Positions 32,290-44,175 of a DNA stretch of 64,000 nt are shown here, one piece after another. Made by a program: the position numbers and the translations under genes. Positions within the stretch are counted from its first letter, which is position 1; each line of letters opens with the position of its first letter. Location: the NCBI GenBank assembly GCA_964036315.1, contig OZ038482.1, positions 17,848,569 through 17,912,568 on the forward strand, written 5' to 3'. A model generated the notes under the pieces. That model saw only the letters and a list, made by a program, of their open reading frames with translations, did not search any database and was not told the origin of the DNA. Origin of the DNA: Acanthosepion esculentum (Eukaryota; Mollusca; Cephalopoda; Sepiida; Sepiidae).

Positions 32290-33110
32290 ATCCAGGAAAT
32301 TGGATTTTTTTTCTCCTTCATTAAGAGAATTCTGTAATTAATTACATTAAATTGTAATCTTAAAGTGCAGCATCTGCTGAATGCAGTGGGTAAGTGAAAA
32401 TTACCCTGCCCATCTTGAACAATTTTTACCTAGTTGTCAAAGAACAGTGGAATTGAGCATTACAAGGATAGGATATTATGTTCTTTCTCTTAGCTAATTC
32501 TACATGCAGGTTTTTCTTTGATAGCCGCCTTCACTTGGTCTGGAAGTGGAAGGACTACTTGTTCACTTCTATTGTTTGGTTTTTCAAAAAAATCTTAAGT
32601 GTCTCTGTTTCAATTCCTTTATATACCCAGCACCACCTTTGTACCAACTATACTTTTGGTACAGTAAGTGGTGACTTATTTTTCTCACCCCATGATCTCT
32701 TGCATTTTGCATTGGTGTAATGTTGTAAACTTGTTTAAAATAATGAAAGGTTTTAATTCTGTTCAAGTCGCAAAATACATAATGAAATAAAGTCCATTAT
32801 TGCCTTTTCCATATGTGGAAGCCACACATCAGAGTGATTAACATAACCAAGTTGGTGTAAGTGATTTTCAGTACTTGATTTGGATATTTTTGATATGTTG
32901 GCTACCTCCTGCATTGTATTATAGTAATTACTTTCAATTAATATCTTTGTTTGCTATCAGCATCAACTGTCCTATTTTTGGCTTAATCATCATATCACCT
33001 TCACCAACTGTTTATTTATTTTAAGAAAATGCTGGGCAATTTTGAAACAAACAAAAGGTTAAAAATTCACTTTCATCATTTGTTTAGGTTTTATTACAGT
33101 TCTAATCATT
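32290..33110 (-). pseudogene. Mariner transposase pseudogene
   Basis: On the minus strand the order is mariner-like: second helix-turn-helix (MQEVANISKISKSSTENHLH, about 32918-32859; then QLGYVNHSDVWLPHMEK, matching the family's WVPH motif), a worn middle, and the C-terminal block ERKNIIS, CNAQFH, KLFKMGRVIF, PLHSADAAL, DYNLM (about 32495-32350), which corresponds to the DNARPH...YSPDLxPxDYxLF region. The key catalytic Asp positions are lost or altered, with stops and frameshifts throughout. Confidence 0.7.
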
Positions 33111-33618
33111 GCTTTTTAAAACAAACATTGCCGAGGAGTTAAAGTAGGTAAAATAATAGGTGTCAAGGGAAAAACTGTCCTTTTGACACTTCATTTTATT
33201 TTCGTTTTTTCTTTTGGGCATAAAGGTCCAAGATTGCCAAATGCTGTTTAGTTTACATCATCAATCAATAAATAAAAACATGACAATTTTGAATTTAATT
33301 TAATTTTTTAAAAATATTGCACACTGTATATAGACATTTTTTAATTATAATCTTTTTTAAATGAACTATGTTAATACCATCAACTAGCAAAGACCATGAA
33401 CTTTTTAGGCCACCCATTAGTTACTTTTAGGGAAAAAGATAATGTTTTAAATAAGTTTTAAATGAAATAATTATAAATCACTTTAGTTTATATTTCCAAA
33501 TTTAAAAATGTCAGGCATGTGCCTCTATCCTTTTTATATGTTTGTATGTGTGAAAAAAATAATTTCACAGGTTTGCCAATCATCTGATTCACACCCTTGT
33601 TTCTGGTTCCTTCTAAAG
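33111..33618. other. AT-rich, no recognisable feature
   Basis: No supported feature upstream of the hAT terminus. Confidence 0.5.
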
Positions 33619-34070
33619 CAGGGACATCCAACCTGCAGGCTGCACTCTGGTCCACTTAATATTTTGATATAAAAAAAAAAAAATCTTTAGGTATTTTTTT
33701 TTTTTTTTTTTACTTTAGTAACATATGTCAAGAAAATTATTCTCAGATTCTGCTAGTAGGTTCACTTCCCCGTTGCACTAAAAGAGAAAGGGGACAAAGG
33801 CCTTTGCCAAGACACACTGGCTGGTGCATGGCACAAGAGCCAGAGCTAAATAAAAAATTATTTAGCTTATCTAGAAAACTGTTACGCTTATTGGATAGTA
33901 CATACTGCTGTGAACAATTCTTTTCATGCAGGAAAATCATCAAAACTGCTGAAAGGAATAATGAGAGAGATTCCCATTTAAGTAACATTGTTAGAATAAA
34001 GACTAGTACCCTGAAAGCAGAAAATTGTCAATATTATAAAAGGGAAGCCATGTAAAAAATCACATTGAAT
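33619..34070 (+). mobile_element. hAT transposon, internally deleted
   Basis: Begins CAGGGACATCCAACCTGCAG, a typical CAGxG...CAACCTG hAT terminus. A short distance downstream it encodes the C-terminal dimerisation region of a hAT transposase (33880-34010: STYCCEQFFSCRKIIKTAER, HLSNIVRIKTSTLKAE). The region between, which should hold the zinc finger and catalytic domain, is missing. The 3' terminus is not clear. It resembles hAT transposases of the ZBED/GTF2IRD2-like group. Confidence 0.7.
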
Positions 34071-35039
34071 TCTATTTTGTGTATGTATAGATTCTTCTTT
34101 TCTTTTCTTTTTTTTTTACTGTCAATAATACAGTATTTTTTGTAATTATATATTTGATATTAAAAATTGATATTCACAACCTTTTGAACATTTTAAAAGC
34201 ATATTTATTTTTATCCCTTTTTAATTTTTTTTCCCATTAATTTATTTTTTCCCTTAATTTAAGTAGAGAGGATCGCCTATTGTCCAGTTCATACTCCTTT
34301 TGAACAGGAATAGAAATTTATCACTTGTTTCCTATTTAGGATTGGGTTTCCAGTTCCTTCTAAAATCTTTTCATTCTCTTTTATTCCCAGTTGCCTCTTG
34401 CATCTTGGTAGCAATGTCACCTTGCTTGGGGTGAATTGATTAAAAATAATATCTGAAACTATAAGATATTGAAGGTTTTCTTTTTATAAACATTGGCTAT
34501 ACAAACCAATTAATAGTTGACGGCCTATTCAGCCTTTTCTTTTTAGAGTTTGTTTTATAGCTGAGATATCAGAATATTTCTTATTTGTTCCAAGGGTTAA
34601 AAATGTTTGAAACCAGGATTCTAAATGCTATTTTTTTGTTTCAAGGCAAGAAATCCGTTCCCATTTGGGGAATTGATGAAACACTCTCTCTGTATGTGTT
34701 TGGCTTTAAGCTTAGTATGTTTAAATTAATTTTGTAATATTTTGTCTTGTATTTTAATTTCTATTCTCAAGATAACACAATTTAGCTTCTTTCTTTTTTT
34801 TATCATCCCTATATAATTTATAAATTCTGTAATTGATGTAAGAGAAATAATTTTACTAGCAACCTAAACCTTTTAAAGGCAATAGGAATCCTACTAATAA
34901 ATACAGACATCACCTTTTCACTTTGTGGCTAGTGTTACCCCAAAATAAGACCAACAGTTTTATTATGATGGGACCTGATGTCAGTGATGGATATTGATGT
35001 TGCAAACAAATTTTAACCTTCTTGCCAATTTTGTTCTTT
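34071..35039. other. AT-rich, no recognisable feature
   Basis: No supported gene or RNA. Confidence 0.5.
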
Positions 35040-35425
35040 TTTTCCTTTGATAGCAATCTGGCAAAATGGTGTCTGATATGAATTTACAAATGAAACTGAG
35101 GTGTATCATTGAATTCCTCCATGCAGAAATAAATTGGACCATTTTAACATTTAGTGCTTGCAGAATATTTACATAGACAAAAAAGTGAATGTGAACACAG
35201 GTAATTTGTTTTGGTTGTTAACAACAGTGATATGCTTGTTCTGGATGGTCGTGTCAACCCACAAAATAAAGAACCTTGAAAATACATATCTAGTAGTGGT
35301 GACTGTTGAAAATAATGCTTTGATGCTGAAAACTTGCTCTAAGAGTGTGATTGTACTCTCTTGCATTTATTATAGTTTCTGTGGAAATAAATAGGATGTA
35401 TTGCTTTCAGAACACTCATTTAAAG
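35040..35425 (+). mobile_element. Mariner deletion derivative (N- plus C-terminal remnants)
   Basis: MVSDMNLQMKLRCIIEFLHA (35070-35129) is the start of a mariner transposase. About 150 bp later, in another frame, the sequence gives GDC, K, CFDAENLL (about 35297-35340), which follows the GDYVEK...CFVAENLL pattern that ends many mariner transposases and their 3' flank. The catalytic middle is absent, so this is an internally deleted, non-autonomous copy. The junction position is not exact. Confidence 0.6.
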
Positions 35426-37229
35426 TTATGCTTTTATTCATTTTGTTGGTAAATTCTTTATTTATCACATCCAAACATTTAATGTTGCTTCACCAAAAAT
35501 GTAAATAAAAACAAATATGAATAAACCTAATTCTGAAGATTTTTTGAGCAAAACATACAATTTCAAGAATCTGTTAAAGAATTAGTCACACGTATCTAAT
35601 AAGTATTTCATTGGATAAAAAAGATCTTTGAATTTTGCAGCATATGATTTTTTTCATTGTACTCTTCTTTCTTTCATTTTTCCGACACACTAATTTGCTA
35701 AATTCTATTATCTGAATGTTATATTAAAAAGGAAAAAATAAGATGAAAAAACTTAGTCAAAAATTAATAGTGAAAATACTTAAAAAATTCAGGCTAGATG
35801 AAGATAAGTCAAAAAGTAATAATGAAATATTTCTAAAAAATTCAAACAAATTTTATTAGTACTAATAGATGGTCTACAAGCTTTCAAACTTGTGCTTTTC
35901 ACCTTCTCTACTCTTTATATACCATATGTACTTGTGCATAATGAGATATTTTGAACGAAAGTTAAAGGCAAAAAAGGAGGTTCGGTCTACACATAAGTAC
36001 ATGTTTTCAGAAATTTTTGCTTGGCTTAAACCTTATTTGAAACAGCAAGATTGCAAATACATTCAGTTTTGCTCACAAGTGTGTTTATGTTTTGATTTTC
36101 TTGTTTTTTTTATAAAGTTTTCTCTCTTTATTCATAATGAAAGAATATGGTTTTATTTTCATAGTTTATTAATATATAGAAATATAATAGTCATATGAAA
36201 CAGAAAAATATGATAGATTAATTTACACCTTAAAATGTTTTACTGCGTATGGTATTCTCCCAAAAATTTGAAAATAAGTTTTGAAATGGAAATTAGGTGA
36301 AGAAAAACAATGACTAAACATCCAGTTCATTTCTATTCTTTAATATTGTGAAAAACTAAATATTTTAGTGAAATATATGTACGACATTGAGATTTTAATG
36401 GATAAAAAAAATTTACATAAAGATGGCTGTACTACGTGGGTTATATTATACTCAAGAAAATAGGGTAATTTTTAAATTCTAGAAATGATACAAATAAAAT
36501 AATGGAATTGGGAAACATTTTAAAGTTTGTTTCTATGCACATTGTATAGTAATGAATGTACAAGCTTGAAATTTGGAACAAATGCCTGTCTTTAATCCAT
36601 TCTCTCTCCCACCCTCATGTTTTATATCAGATTTCTTATGAATAAATAGACTAAACATTTGAGTGCATATGCTGATACCCTCCTCAAAAAAAAAAAACAA
36701 CTTTCAACTCTGTTAAACAGTCTCTGTTGATTTTTTAAGTTTGTTCATATCAGAACATTATAGCATGGAATGAAGGATGGTAAGAATTTTCTTAGTGAAA
36801 ACCATTCTGCAATTTAAAAAAAACAAAAAAAAATAACATTCTTGTACAATTTTGAAAATGTGTAAAAATTCAAAATATCTTTTGATAAAACAAAAACTTA
36901 TAAAATGTTCAATTTTTTTCTTTAGCTACATGTAAAAGTAGTTTTACAAAAAATAAAAAAATGTGGCTATTTTCATACCAAACTTGTTAGGAAATAGTCA
37001 TATAATGAAACAGCAGATTTTGTTTAAAAATGTAGTTTTTCTTATTCATAATTGGCCATATCATGTACATAGTTATATTTATTGCCATTACATTATATAG
37101 AAGTCTGATCCTTACTAGGTGCCTCATTCTAATGGCTCTGCCAGTCTAATAGTAAATGTATAATTATATCAGTCCTTAGCCATAGAGTAATGACTACTTA
37201 GTTAATATTGGTTTGTTTTTATTGTCATT
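35426..37229. other. AT-rich, no recognisable feature
   Basis: Long AT-rich stretch. Open frames such as 35869-36198 have low-complexity, hydrophobic translations and no recognisable domain. Confidence 0.5.
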
Positions 37230-37440
37230 AGAGGATTTTTTTCCAAGAGCCACTTAAGATAGAGGGTTACTGAAGGAGGTTGTATGAGCAGTAAGAAGTG
37301 CAGTTTATGAGGACATGTGGGAAAGATAAAGATGTAGTGGTTGGGAAAGTATCCTCTTGGGAGCTATGGTTCATCAGAAGAAGCTGTTTCTGTGGAACTT
37401 CATTCAGAAACATTTACATTTTTGAGTATCAAAGTTGACT
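37230..37440 (-). pseudogene. LINE 3' tail, poorly preserved
   Basis: Shares DNA landmarks with 22380-22560: GAGCCACTTAAGATAGAGGG versus GAGCCACTCGAGGTAGAGGG, then a TGGGAG...TGGTTCA...AAGCTG pattern. Translation no longer gives a clean domain, so the assignment rests on similarity to the better copy. Confidence 0.4.
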
Positions 37441-37514
37441 GGAAAGCAAAATTTCAGGATTGCGGATCCAGCCCAGAATGTTTTTAGTTTGCTCACAGTT
37501 GACCCGATTCCAAA

Positions 37515-37950
37515 ATGGTAGAATATACACTATTTACATTATTCAGACTATTGTCCTCATCTTTGTCCTCATCTTTGTCCTCATCTTTGTCCTCATCTTT
37601 GTCCTCATCTTTGTCCTCATCTTTGTCCTCATCTTTGTCCTCATCTTTGTCCTCATCTTTGTCACCATCTTTGTCCTCATCTTTGTCACCATCTTTGTCA
37701 CCATGTTTATCACAACATTTTGGCCGTTGTACGCTCTGGCCTTCTTCAGGTGGTTGGAATGTCGAACTGAACCCTTTATTTCACTCACTGGGGTAGACTG
37801 TTCTAGTTCCATGTGCCATGTCTAATGGATGCCAGTTATCTCCTGTTAATTCCTCTCTGAAAGTGGAAACGTTGTGATAAACATGGCGACAAAGATGACA
37901 ATAGTCCAAATAATGTAAATAGTGTACATAATACCTCGTCTCAGAAATAT
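37515..37950 (-). mobile_element. SINE copy, 5'-truncated, with inverted tail
   Basis: The minus-strand SINE body and tail occupy 37515-37857 (landmarks GAACTGAACCCTTTATTTCA, CTGGGGTAGACTGTTCTAGT; tail GTACAACGGCCAAAATG on minus). The tRNA-like head is replaced by a plus-strand tail copy at 37860-37950 (GTTGTGATAAACATGGCGAC, GTAAATAGTGTACATAATAC). The result is a unit bounded by inverted tails, as at 51490-51690. The tail on the left has expanded into a minisatellite (37552-37704). Confidence 0.8.
37552..37704. repeat. 12-bp minisatellite inside SINE tail
   Basis: About a dozen tandem copies of CTCATCTTTGTC, ending with variants containing CACC. The unit is present once in the normal SINE tail (GACAAAGATGAG on the other strand at 3456-3467), so the array was generated from the tail. 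Confidence 0.95.
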
Positions 37951-38131
37951 AGACAGAGAATGGTAGAATATGTTTGGCTAATGCCTCTAGGAGTGAAGTT
38001 GAAAGTGTGACACACTGACATTTGCATTTATTATATAGAAGATGAGCTAATGAGTTGAGTCCCTTTTAATTGAAAAAGTGTGACACACACATCTATATAA
38101 TAAATGCAAATTTCAGTGTGTGTCTTTCTCT

Positions 38132-38133
<2 letters not shown>

Positions 38134-38178
<45 letters not shown>
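38134..38178. repeat. (TA)n microsatellite
   Basis: TA run abutting the left end of the mariner at 38180, compatible with TA target preference. Confidence 0.95.
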
Positions 38179-38181
<3 letters not shown>

Positions 38182-38303
38182 TTGTGTTCAAAAAGGTTTT
38201 TTTTTTGGGGGGGGTTACATAACTAATGTGGTGATGCTGTCCTTCCCATGCTTGCATACAAATTTCTGCACTGGTAGGGTGCATCTCTATTACGCCTAGA
38301 GTA

Positions 38304-39300
38304 CAGATGTGGAGAGTGTTGGTGAAATTTGTCTCCAAAGTGCTGGCAGAGCAGCAAAAGCCAGTCTGTATGGAAATCGCTCAGGATGTGATGGACTGTG
38401 CAAACCCTGAACCTGACTTCATGAAGACCATAATCACTGACAAGAAATGGATTTATGGTTACAACCCAGGAACCAAGTTCCAGTCTTCCCAATGGAAGCA
38501 TCCATCATCACCATGGTCCCAAATAGCTATTCGCAACAATGTGAAGATAATGTTGACCTTTTTCTTTGACTCTGTTGTAGTAAAGAAAAGAAAAGACTGT
38601 CAACTTATAGTAGCAACAAATGCTTGCAATAGATTTCTTCTGTTTCTCGATCGCAACACTTGTAGCCAAATCACAGTTCAAACGATAGCTCATCGTAACA
38701 GTCCAACAAGCAACGTAGAAACAACAAAATGGGGTCACACGTCCAACCTTCACTTCTAACCAGCAAAAATGCATGTTCGGTTCACCAGCTCAGAAAATCT
38801 TCTGCCTTTATAAGCGAAAAACAACGGCTTTGATTCATCGAGAGATCTTTCTGATTGGCCACGCCAAACAGGGGAGGGGAGAACATTAGCATAGATTCTA
38901 GTCGTTGAAGTAGATTTTTGCTAACTACTTTTTGGTAATTTTTCTTTGGCAGATTGCACACAAAACACAATCTTTTTGGGGGGGTAACTGATTATTTCTT
39001 TCACTACAGACTTTCATGATATTGTGCATCATGAATACATACCGCAAGGCCAAACAATTAGTAAGGAATACTACCTGGAGTTTACATGTTACCTTCGTGA
39101 TGCTGTGCATCAAAAGAGGCCAGATATGCAGGTGTTAAAGAATTGGCAAGTTAGTCATGACAATGCACCCACTCATTCCAGTGATATAATCCAAGCTTTC
39201 CTAGTCAAGAACAATATAGCACTTGTTTGACAGGCTCCTTATTCTCCTAACTTGGCAATGTGTGACTTTTAACTATTCCCCAAACTGAAAACCATGCTGA
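38304..39300 (+). pseudogene. Mariner transposase, split
   Basis: Before the LTR: LVKFVSKVLAEQQKPVCMEI, NPEPDFMKTIITDKKWIYGY (the first catalytic Asp region, where the usual TGDE box reads TDKK), GTKFQSSQWKHPSSP and NNVKIMLTFFFD (to 38570). After it: IVHHEYIPQGQTISKEYYLE (about 39022-39080), RDAVHQKRPDM, NWQVSHDNAPTHSS (the HDNAPxH box with the second catalytic Asp, about 39142-39183), and a worn APYSPNLAMCDF region after a TGA. Mutation of the TGDE box and the insertion make it inactive. Confidence 0.9.
38573..39008 (-). repeat. Solo LTR, 436 bp, copy 1
   Basis: On the minus strand the unit starts TGTAGTGAAAGAAATAATCA and ends CTTTACTACAACA. It carries GGCCAATCAG (CCAAT-like, about 38861) and GCTTATAAAGGCAG (TATA-like, about 38805), as an LTR promoter would. 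Flanks are GACTC (38568-38572) and GACTT (39009-39013), a 5-bp target duplication with one mismatch, and removing the unit restores the mariner reading frame. A second copy is at 60542-60990. Confidence 0.85.
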
Positions 39301-39500
39301 TTTGATTTGTGAGAGTAAATTAAAAGAAAAGTGATGACAAATCTCCATAAGTATTACTAGCAGTAGCAAAACTACCGAAAGAAGTATGTGAACTCTCAAG
39401 GAGAGTATTTTGAAAATGATGAAATAAAATTTGTGAAATGTACAAAATTTTTTTTTTTTTTTCTCCCAAAGGTTGGATACTTTTTGAACACACCTTGTAT

Positions 39501-41498
39501 ATAAATTTTGACGTTTCTTTTTAGCAGCTTTTATGAAAATGCTGCAATTTAATAATTTTACTTTAAAAATTGATTTTAAAGCATTTTCTGATACTTTTTT
39601 TTATGTACATAAAAAATATTTATATAATAACTCTATTCTGTGAGTAATGTTTGCATTAGTTCCTGACCATCAACAATCCCTTTCTTCAATGCATCACACT
39701 AATCTTTGGTAAAAAATTGCAAAAAAAAATTTATAATAATCATCAAATATTTTTCTATACTACCAGAAATATTTAGTGCAGCAAATGATTGGAAGAGAGG
39801 TGTAGCTGCAGTAATGTCAATGGGCAATTATTTATGCCATGAAATATCAAATTGTTTGAATTGAATATGATAAGAAAACTTTTGTTCTTAGGAGTTGGTC
39901 TGTAATGACCCTAATATGTACTGGGCTCTGCCTAAGTGATACCAAAATAGATTTTGGGCTCAGTGTCACACCAGAACATTGAAAAGGTCTAGGGCATCAA
40001 AGGGTTGACCTGAAAGTTGTTTTCTTGGTTATCAGGTGCAGATTTGTGTCTTACAGTATGTCATTGTGATATATAAACAGGTGATTGAACCAGCTGTGCT
40101 TAGTATGTTCATAAGTGAGACAACCGGAAGACAGGAAGTTATATAAGCACCCACCTGAGTGGGGAAGATAGTCTCTGGCATTGTCACAAAGAGATCCACA
40201 TTTGGAGAAAACCCCCAAAACACACACACACTAATATTGATGAAATCTGGAGGTGAATAAACAATATTTTTACATGAAATTTTGTCTCGTTTTCTTATTA
40301 GTCTTTTCAATGATAATTCACAAAAACATTTACGCATAGAAATACATAGAAACTATTCACTATTTTAGCATTGAAAGGGTTTTTTCCTTTTTTTAAATTT
40401 CCATAAAAGCATATCTTAAGTTTTACAAATCACAGCATTATAATGGATGCAAAAGTTCCTAACACTTTTATCCTCAACCATAATATTTGAGAAATCTGAG
40501 AAGAGACTTTGAAGTTTATTTAACAATTTATTGCATATACAAGTAGTCAACTGTAGTAATTTACAGAGTTGAGAAAAATTACAGACTAGAAAAATGGGTT
40601 CTACAGGAATTTATGGAAAAAAGACTTTGCTCAGCATTTAAATACTTTTTTCTTAACGTGTCCCAAAAAGATAAACATTAGTAATGAAAAATGAATTTAT
40701 GAAAGTCCAAAATAAAGAAAATTGTTAAATCCAGGATCATTTTCAACATCCTCCACATAAGCAGTTTCTATTGGGAGAAAAAATATTCTGGATTTGAGAA
40801 CTAAATTCATATTTTTATTAGAAATTGCTGGGACTCAAACAATTTGTTTCTCCCCCTCCTCCTGCCAATTATAAGTCATCTAGCTAATTAATGTTAGATT
40901 TAATTCATAAAAAAAAACATTAATTTTTCCCCTTTTCGTCTCTTATATAGTTTTATCAGCATTGCTTGCATTAATTCCTGACCACTGACAATCCATTTCA
41001 TTTTTGTTCATCTACAATGTCCAACATAAACATTTAGTGTTGGAACTTTCTAAATCAAATTTTAGGTAAAAAAAAAAAAATTGGAAAATGAAGAATTTCC
41101 AGCATGATTCCCCTTTATCTCCTTATTATCAACCAGAAAATTTTTTATTAGTATTAAAAAAAAAAAAAAAAAAAAGAAAAAAAAATCTAACTGTAGGAGT
41201 AACAGTAAAATGAATTATTAGTATAATACAAAAAAAATAAAAAAGTATTACTTATAGAGTAAGTGAAAGTTTTAATATGTTTAATAAATTCTACAATAAT
41301 ACCACCAGTAGAATTTATTTAACAATAAAAATAATTTCTGTAATAATTAAACTTCCAAATTTTAAATTACTGATTAGTATAATTGATTATATAAAAAAAA
41401 AAAAAAACACGATGTGTAATACAATATTTTGCCAACTAATTTTATCATAAATTAATTTTAATAAAAGAAACACTTTGTATTTTTTTTTTTTTTTTTTT
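39501..41498. other. AT-rich; a small duplicated block; poly-A/T runs
   Basis: GCATTAGTTCCTGACCATCA (about 39653) recurs as GCATTAATTCCTGACCACTG (about 40969), a possible dispersed fragment. A-runs lie at about 41157-41185 and 41393-41407, and a T-run at 41480-41499. No gene is supported. Confidence 0.45.
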
Positions 41499-42035
41499 TC
41501 ACCCCAAGCAAGGCAGGATGCCACTAGTACGCAAGGGGTTATAGAGTGGGAGCAAGAGTAAAGAGGCGTGATGGAGGAAAGGATGAAGAGAAGGACAGGG
41601 AATCAGGAGATGTTGAGTGACATTACATTTGAATAGTTTGAGATTATAGCTATCAGGGAAACAAGTAATAGGAAGGGAATTCCACAGACGGGAGGTGCGA
41701 GACATGAAGCTATTGGAGTAGAAGAGATGGCCACATTTAACCATTTCAACAGTGAAAGGGCAAGACAGTGAAGCCAGTCTAGTAGCATGCTTAAATTCAT
41801 GCAGTCTGGGAATTAGTGAAAGTAGCTTGTTGGAGCAGTTACTGTGAAAGTATTTGTAGAAAAGACAGAGAGAGGTAACAGCACATCTGAGAGAGCGACT
41901 GTAGACGGGATGTCAGATCAGGACCAACCACATTGCATATCCGTCTCTGGATCTTGTTGAGGACCTTAAGGCAAACAGCGAAGGCACCAGACCATATATG
42001 GCAGCAGTATTCCATGTTATATAAAATATTGTATT
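41499..42035 (-). pseudogene. LINE reverse transcriptase C-terminal region (jockey/CR1-like)
   Basis: Minus-strand translation gives CHIWSGAFAVCLKVLNKIQR, RICNVVGPDLTSRLQSLS (about 42000-41890), then after one frameshift FYKYFHSNCSNKLLSLIPRL, HEFKHATRLASLSCPFTVEM, and SFMSRTSRLWNSLPITCFPD, SYNLKLFKCNVTQHL, to a stop near 41496. This is the conserved tail found after the RT domain in jockey/CR1-like LINEs. The T-run at 41480-41499 lies where the element's poly(A) tail would be. It is 5'-truncated, and the frameshift near 41895 disables it. Confidence 0.9.
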
Positions 42036-42039
42036 ATGT

Positions 42040-42352
42040 TGCTCAAGGACACATGGTACAGTGGATAAAGGCGTTGGTTAGATCCAGTGACATACCCAAA
42101 GAGTGCGAGTTCAATACCCGGTTCAGGCAGTGGAGAACTTTCAGAGGGAAAATTACCAGGAGATAACTGATAACTGACATCCATCAAACATGGCTCGTGG
42201 AACTAGAACAGTCTACCCCAGTGATCGAAATAAAGGGTTCGGTTCGAAATTCCAACCACCTGAAGAAGGCCGGAGCGTACAACGGGCAAAATGTTGTGAC
42301 AAATATGGTGACAAAGATGAGGACAATAGTCCGACTAATGTAAATACTGTTG
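42040..42352 (+). mobile_element. tRNA-derived SINE, best copy
   Basis: A box TGGTACAGTGG (42054-42064) and B box GAGTTCAATACCCG (42107-42120) give a Pol III promoter. The body contains AACTTTCAGAGGGAAAATTA and AACAGTCTACCCCAGTGATC. The tail reads CCTGAAGAAGGCCGGAGCGT, TGACAAAGATGAGGACAATA and GTAAATACTG. Unlike the copies at 3133, 37515 and 51490 it has no inverted tail on its 5' side, so it probably shows the basic structure of the family. It follows a LINE tail directly. Confidence 0.9.
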
Positions 42353-42429
42353 CTAATTTGTTTCAGTTAAATTTGTATGTAAGTCAGCTGAAAAAAAATT
42401 GGCATATCATTTTATTTATTTATTTTAAA

Positions 42430-42635
42430 ATTCATGTTCCTTCAAGATGTAGGTGGTCATGGCTCTTTACAGATTCCTTTATTATTTGTGGACCGCAATG
42501 TCTTCTTGAGAAAGGCTGTGGAATGGCTTCCTGTTGCCTTCTTCACATTTCGGAATTCTTTCTCAAAGATTGGCTATCACTCAGGGCTAGAGAGCCCTGT
42601 ACATCCTACTATTAGGTACCTCCACTTGTTGCTGA
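42430..42635 (-). repeat. Possible LINE 3' terminal fragment
   Basis: Near 42470-42430 the minus strand reads RAMTTYILK, close to the terminal RAMIAYILK seen after the LINE frame at 52330-52300. The upstream 150 bp is not recognisable as RT tail. It may be a separate family with a similar end. Confidence 0.35.
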
Positions 42636-43129
42636 AAAAAAAAGCATAGCATAATGAAAAAAAACCTTCAAACTTAATAAACAAAATTTTATTGCCAAAT
42701 GTTTGTTATTATTAAGAAGAAAGACCAAAGTATTTTTTTTTATTATTTGATTAAATTTTTTAATCCTTTCTAGCATGTATCAAATTTTGGTTAAAAATCT
42801 TGAATGTTTTAGTTGGTGCGTAATTTTATAAGTGTTTCGCACTTTTTTTTTTCCAGATGAAAAATACATTAATTTGGAAATTCTTGCAAAAATCAAATTG
42901 TTTGATTTTAATTAAACTTTCAAGACTTCTTCACAAATGAATGAAATTATTTTGGAAAATTTTTTTTTTTTATTTATGTAGATGTAAGCCCCACTTACTT
43001 AATTTCCTGAAAACAAGAAATTAAATTTCAATCTCAAAATTTGCTTTATTAGTTAAAAGCCGGACTCCTTGGAGAATATAAATCATAAATTTTTTTTTTT
43101 TTTCTTTGAAACTAATGCACATTTCCTGA
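42636..43129. other. AT-rich, no recognisable feature
   Basis: No supported feature; it may be an extension of repeat A, which begins near 43130. Confidence 0.4.
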
Positions 43130-44175
43130 AAATCTGCTCTGATTCGTAAAATAAAAATTGCAATAAAACTATTTAAAGCATTTAATTAAAAAATATTTTA
43201 ATTGTATTTATGAATAAGATTTATTAAGGACACTATTGTCTTAAGATAAAAATGAATAATGAAATTTTACAAGAATTGTTGTCATTATTTTTTAAAATTT
43301 TAATTATAATAATTTATAATATATAAATTGTTTAAAATTCTGCATTACTTCAATCCAGTTAGGTGATATTTTTAAGTAAAACCTATATTTACTAATCAAA
43401 AATTGAAAAGCTTAATACAAAGTATTTTGCTTCACGATTTTTTAAATAATTTTTAATTTCTTTTTATGTATATAAAATATTACATAATGTACCCCTGTTT
43501 GAAAGTATAGTCTACCATACACAAAATAATCAAAAAATAAGAGTGATTACTATAATAAATTTAAATTCAACATTCCTAAATTAGATTATGGAGAATATTT
43601 TCTAACATTTTTAAGATCATGGAGTACTTTAAAATTATATTTATAAAATAAAGAAAAAAAAAAGAAAAAAAAGGCACTCATCATTTTCTTAAATTATATC
43701 TTAACATATAAAGTCTCTGTAGAACAACTGTTGACATATTTTATCATCGCTTGTCAAGTGATCTATGAGGGACAAGTGATGGTAATAAGTGCATAATCAC
43801 TTCTACTGTTCGTTTTAAAAATCCATTTCTGTTATTTTAAATGTAAAGTAAATATTTTTTCAAATCAGATTAGTTATACTTTAAATCAGCTAATATTCCT
43901 CAAAGTTTCAGAAAAGTATATTTTAATTTTGGAAGATTTTTAAAACCAAGAATTAACTTTTTGTTCACAGATGTGTCAAAAATGGCTGAATTTTAAAAAT
44001 TTCTGAAAGTGACCAAAAAATTGAGATTCCAATCAATATAATTTCTATTTGAAATACACCCAAGTATTTTGCTTGCTGGAAATAGTAAATTTAATCATTT
44101 AGCTTTCGATTAAAGCTAAAAAGAAAGCTTCAAGAATATTTTTTCATTTTTAAAAAATAATTTTTGACCTTACAT
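43130..44175 (+). repeat. Dispersed AT-rich repeat A, copy 3 (longest)
   Basis: The first part (43180-43380) matches 16080-16240; the later part (43480-44175) matches copy 1 in reverse complement and the end of copy 2. It therefore shows the family as at least 1 kb long. No open frame or terminal repeat is evident, so the true ends need alignment of more copies. Confidence 0.8.

Larger units (their letters stand above)
38180..39500 (+). mobile_element. Mariner element interrupted by a solo LTR
   Basis: The inverted termini are TTGTGTTCAAAAAGGTT at the left and, in reverse complement, GGTGTGTTCAAAAAGTATCC at the right. Transposase remnants (38304-39300) run between them, split by a 436-bp LTR at 38573-39008. 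The N-terminal part before 38300 does not translate recognisably. The element was already a mariner copy when the LTR inserted. Confidence 0.85.

Noticed and set aside
37460..37825. 121-codon frame with repeated LIFV
   Set aside because: Reads through the minus-strand SINE and its 12-bp minisatellite; artefact of the repeat.
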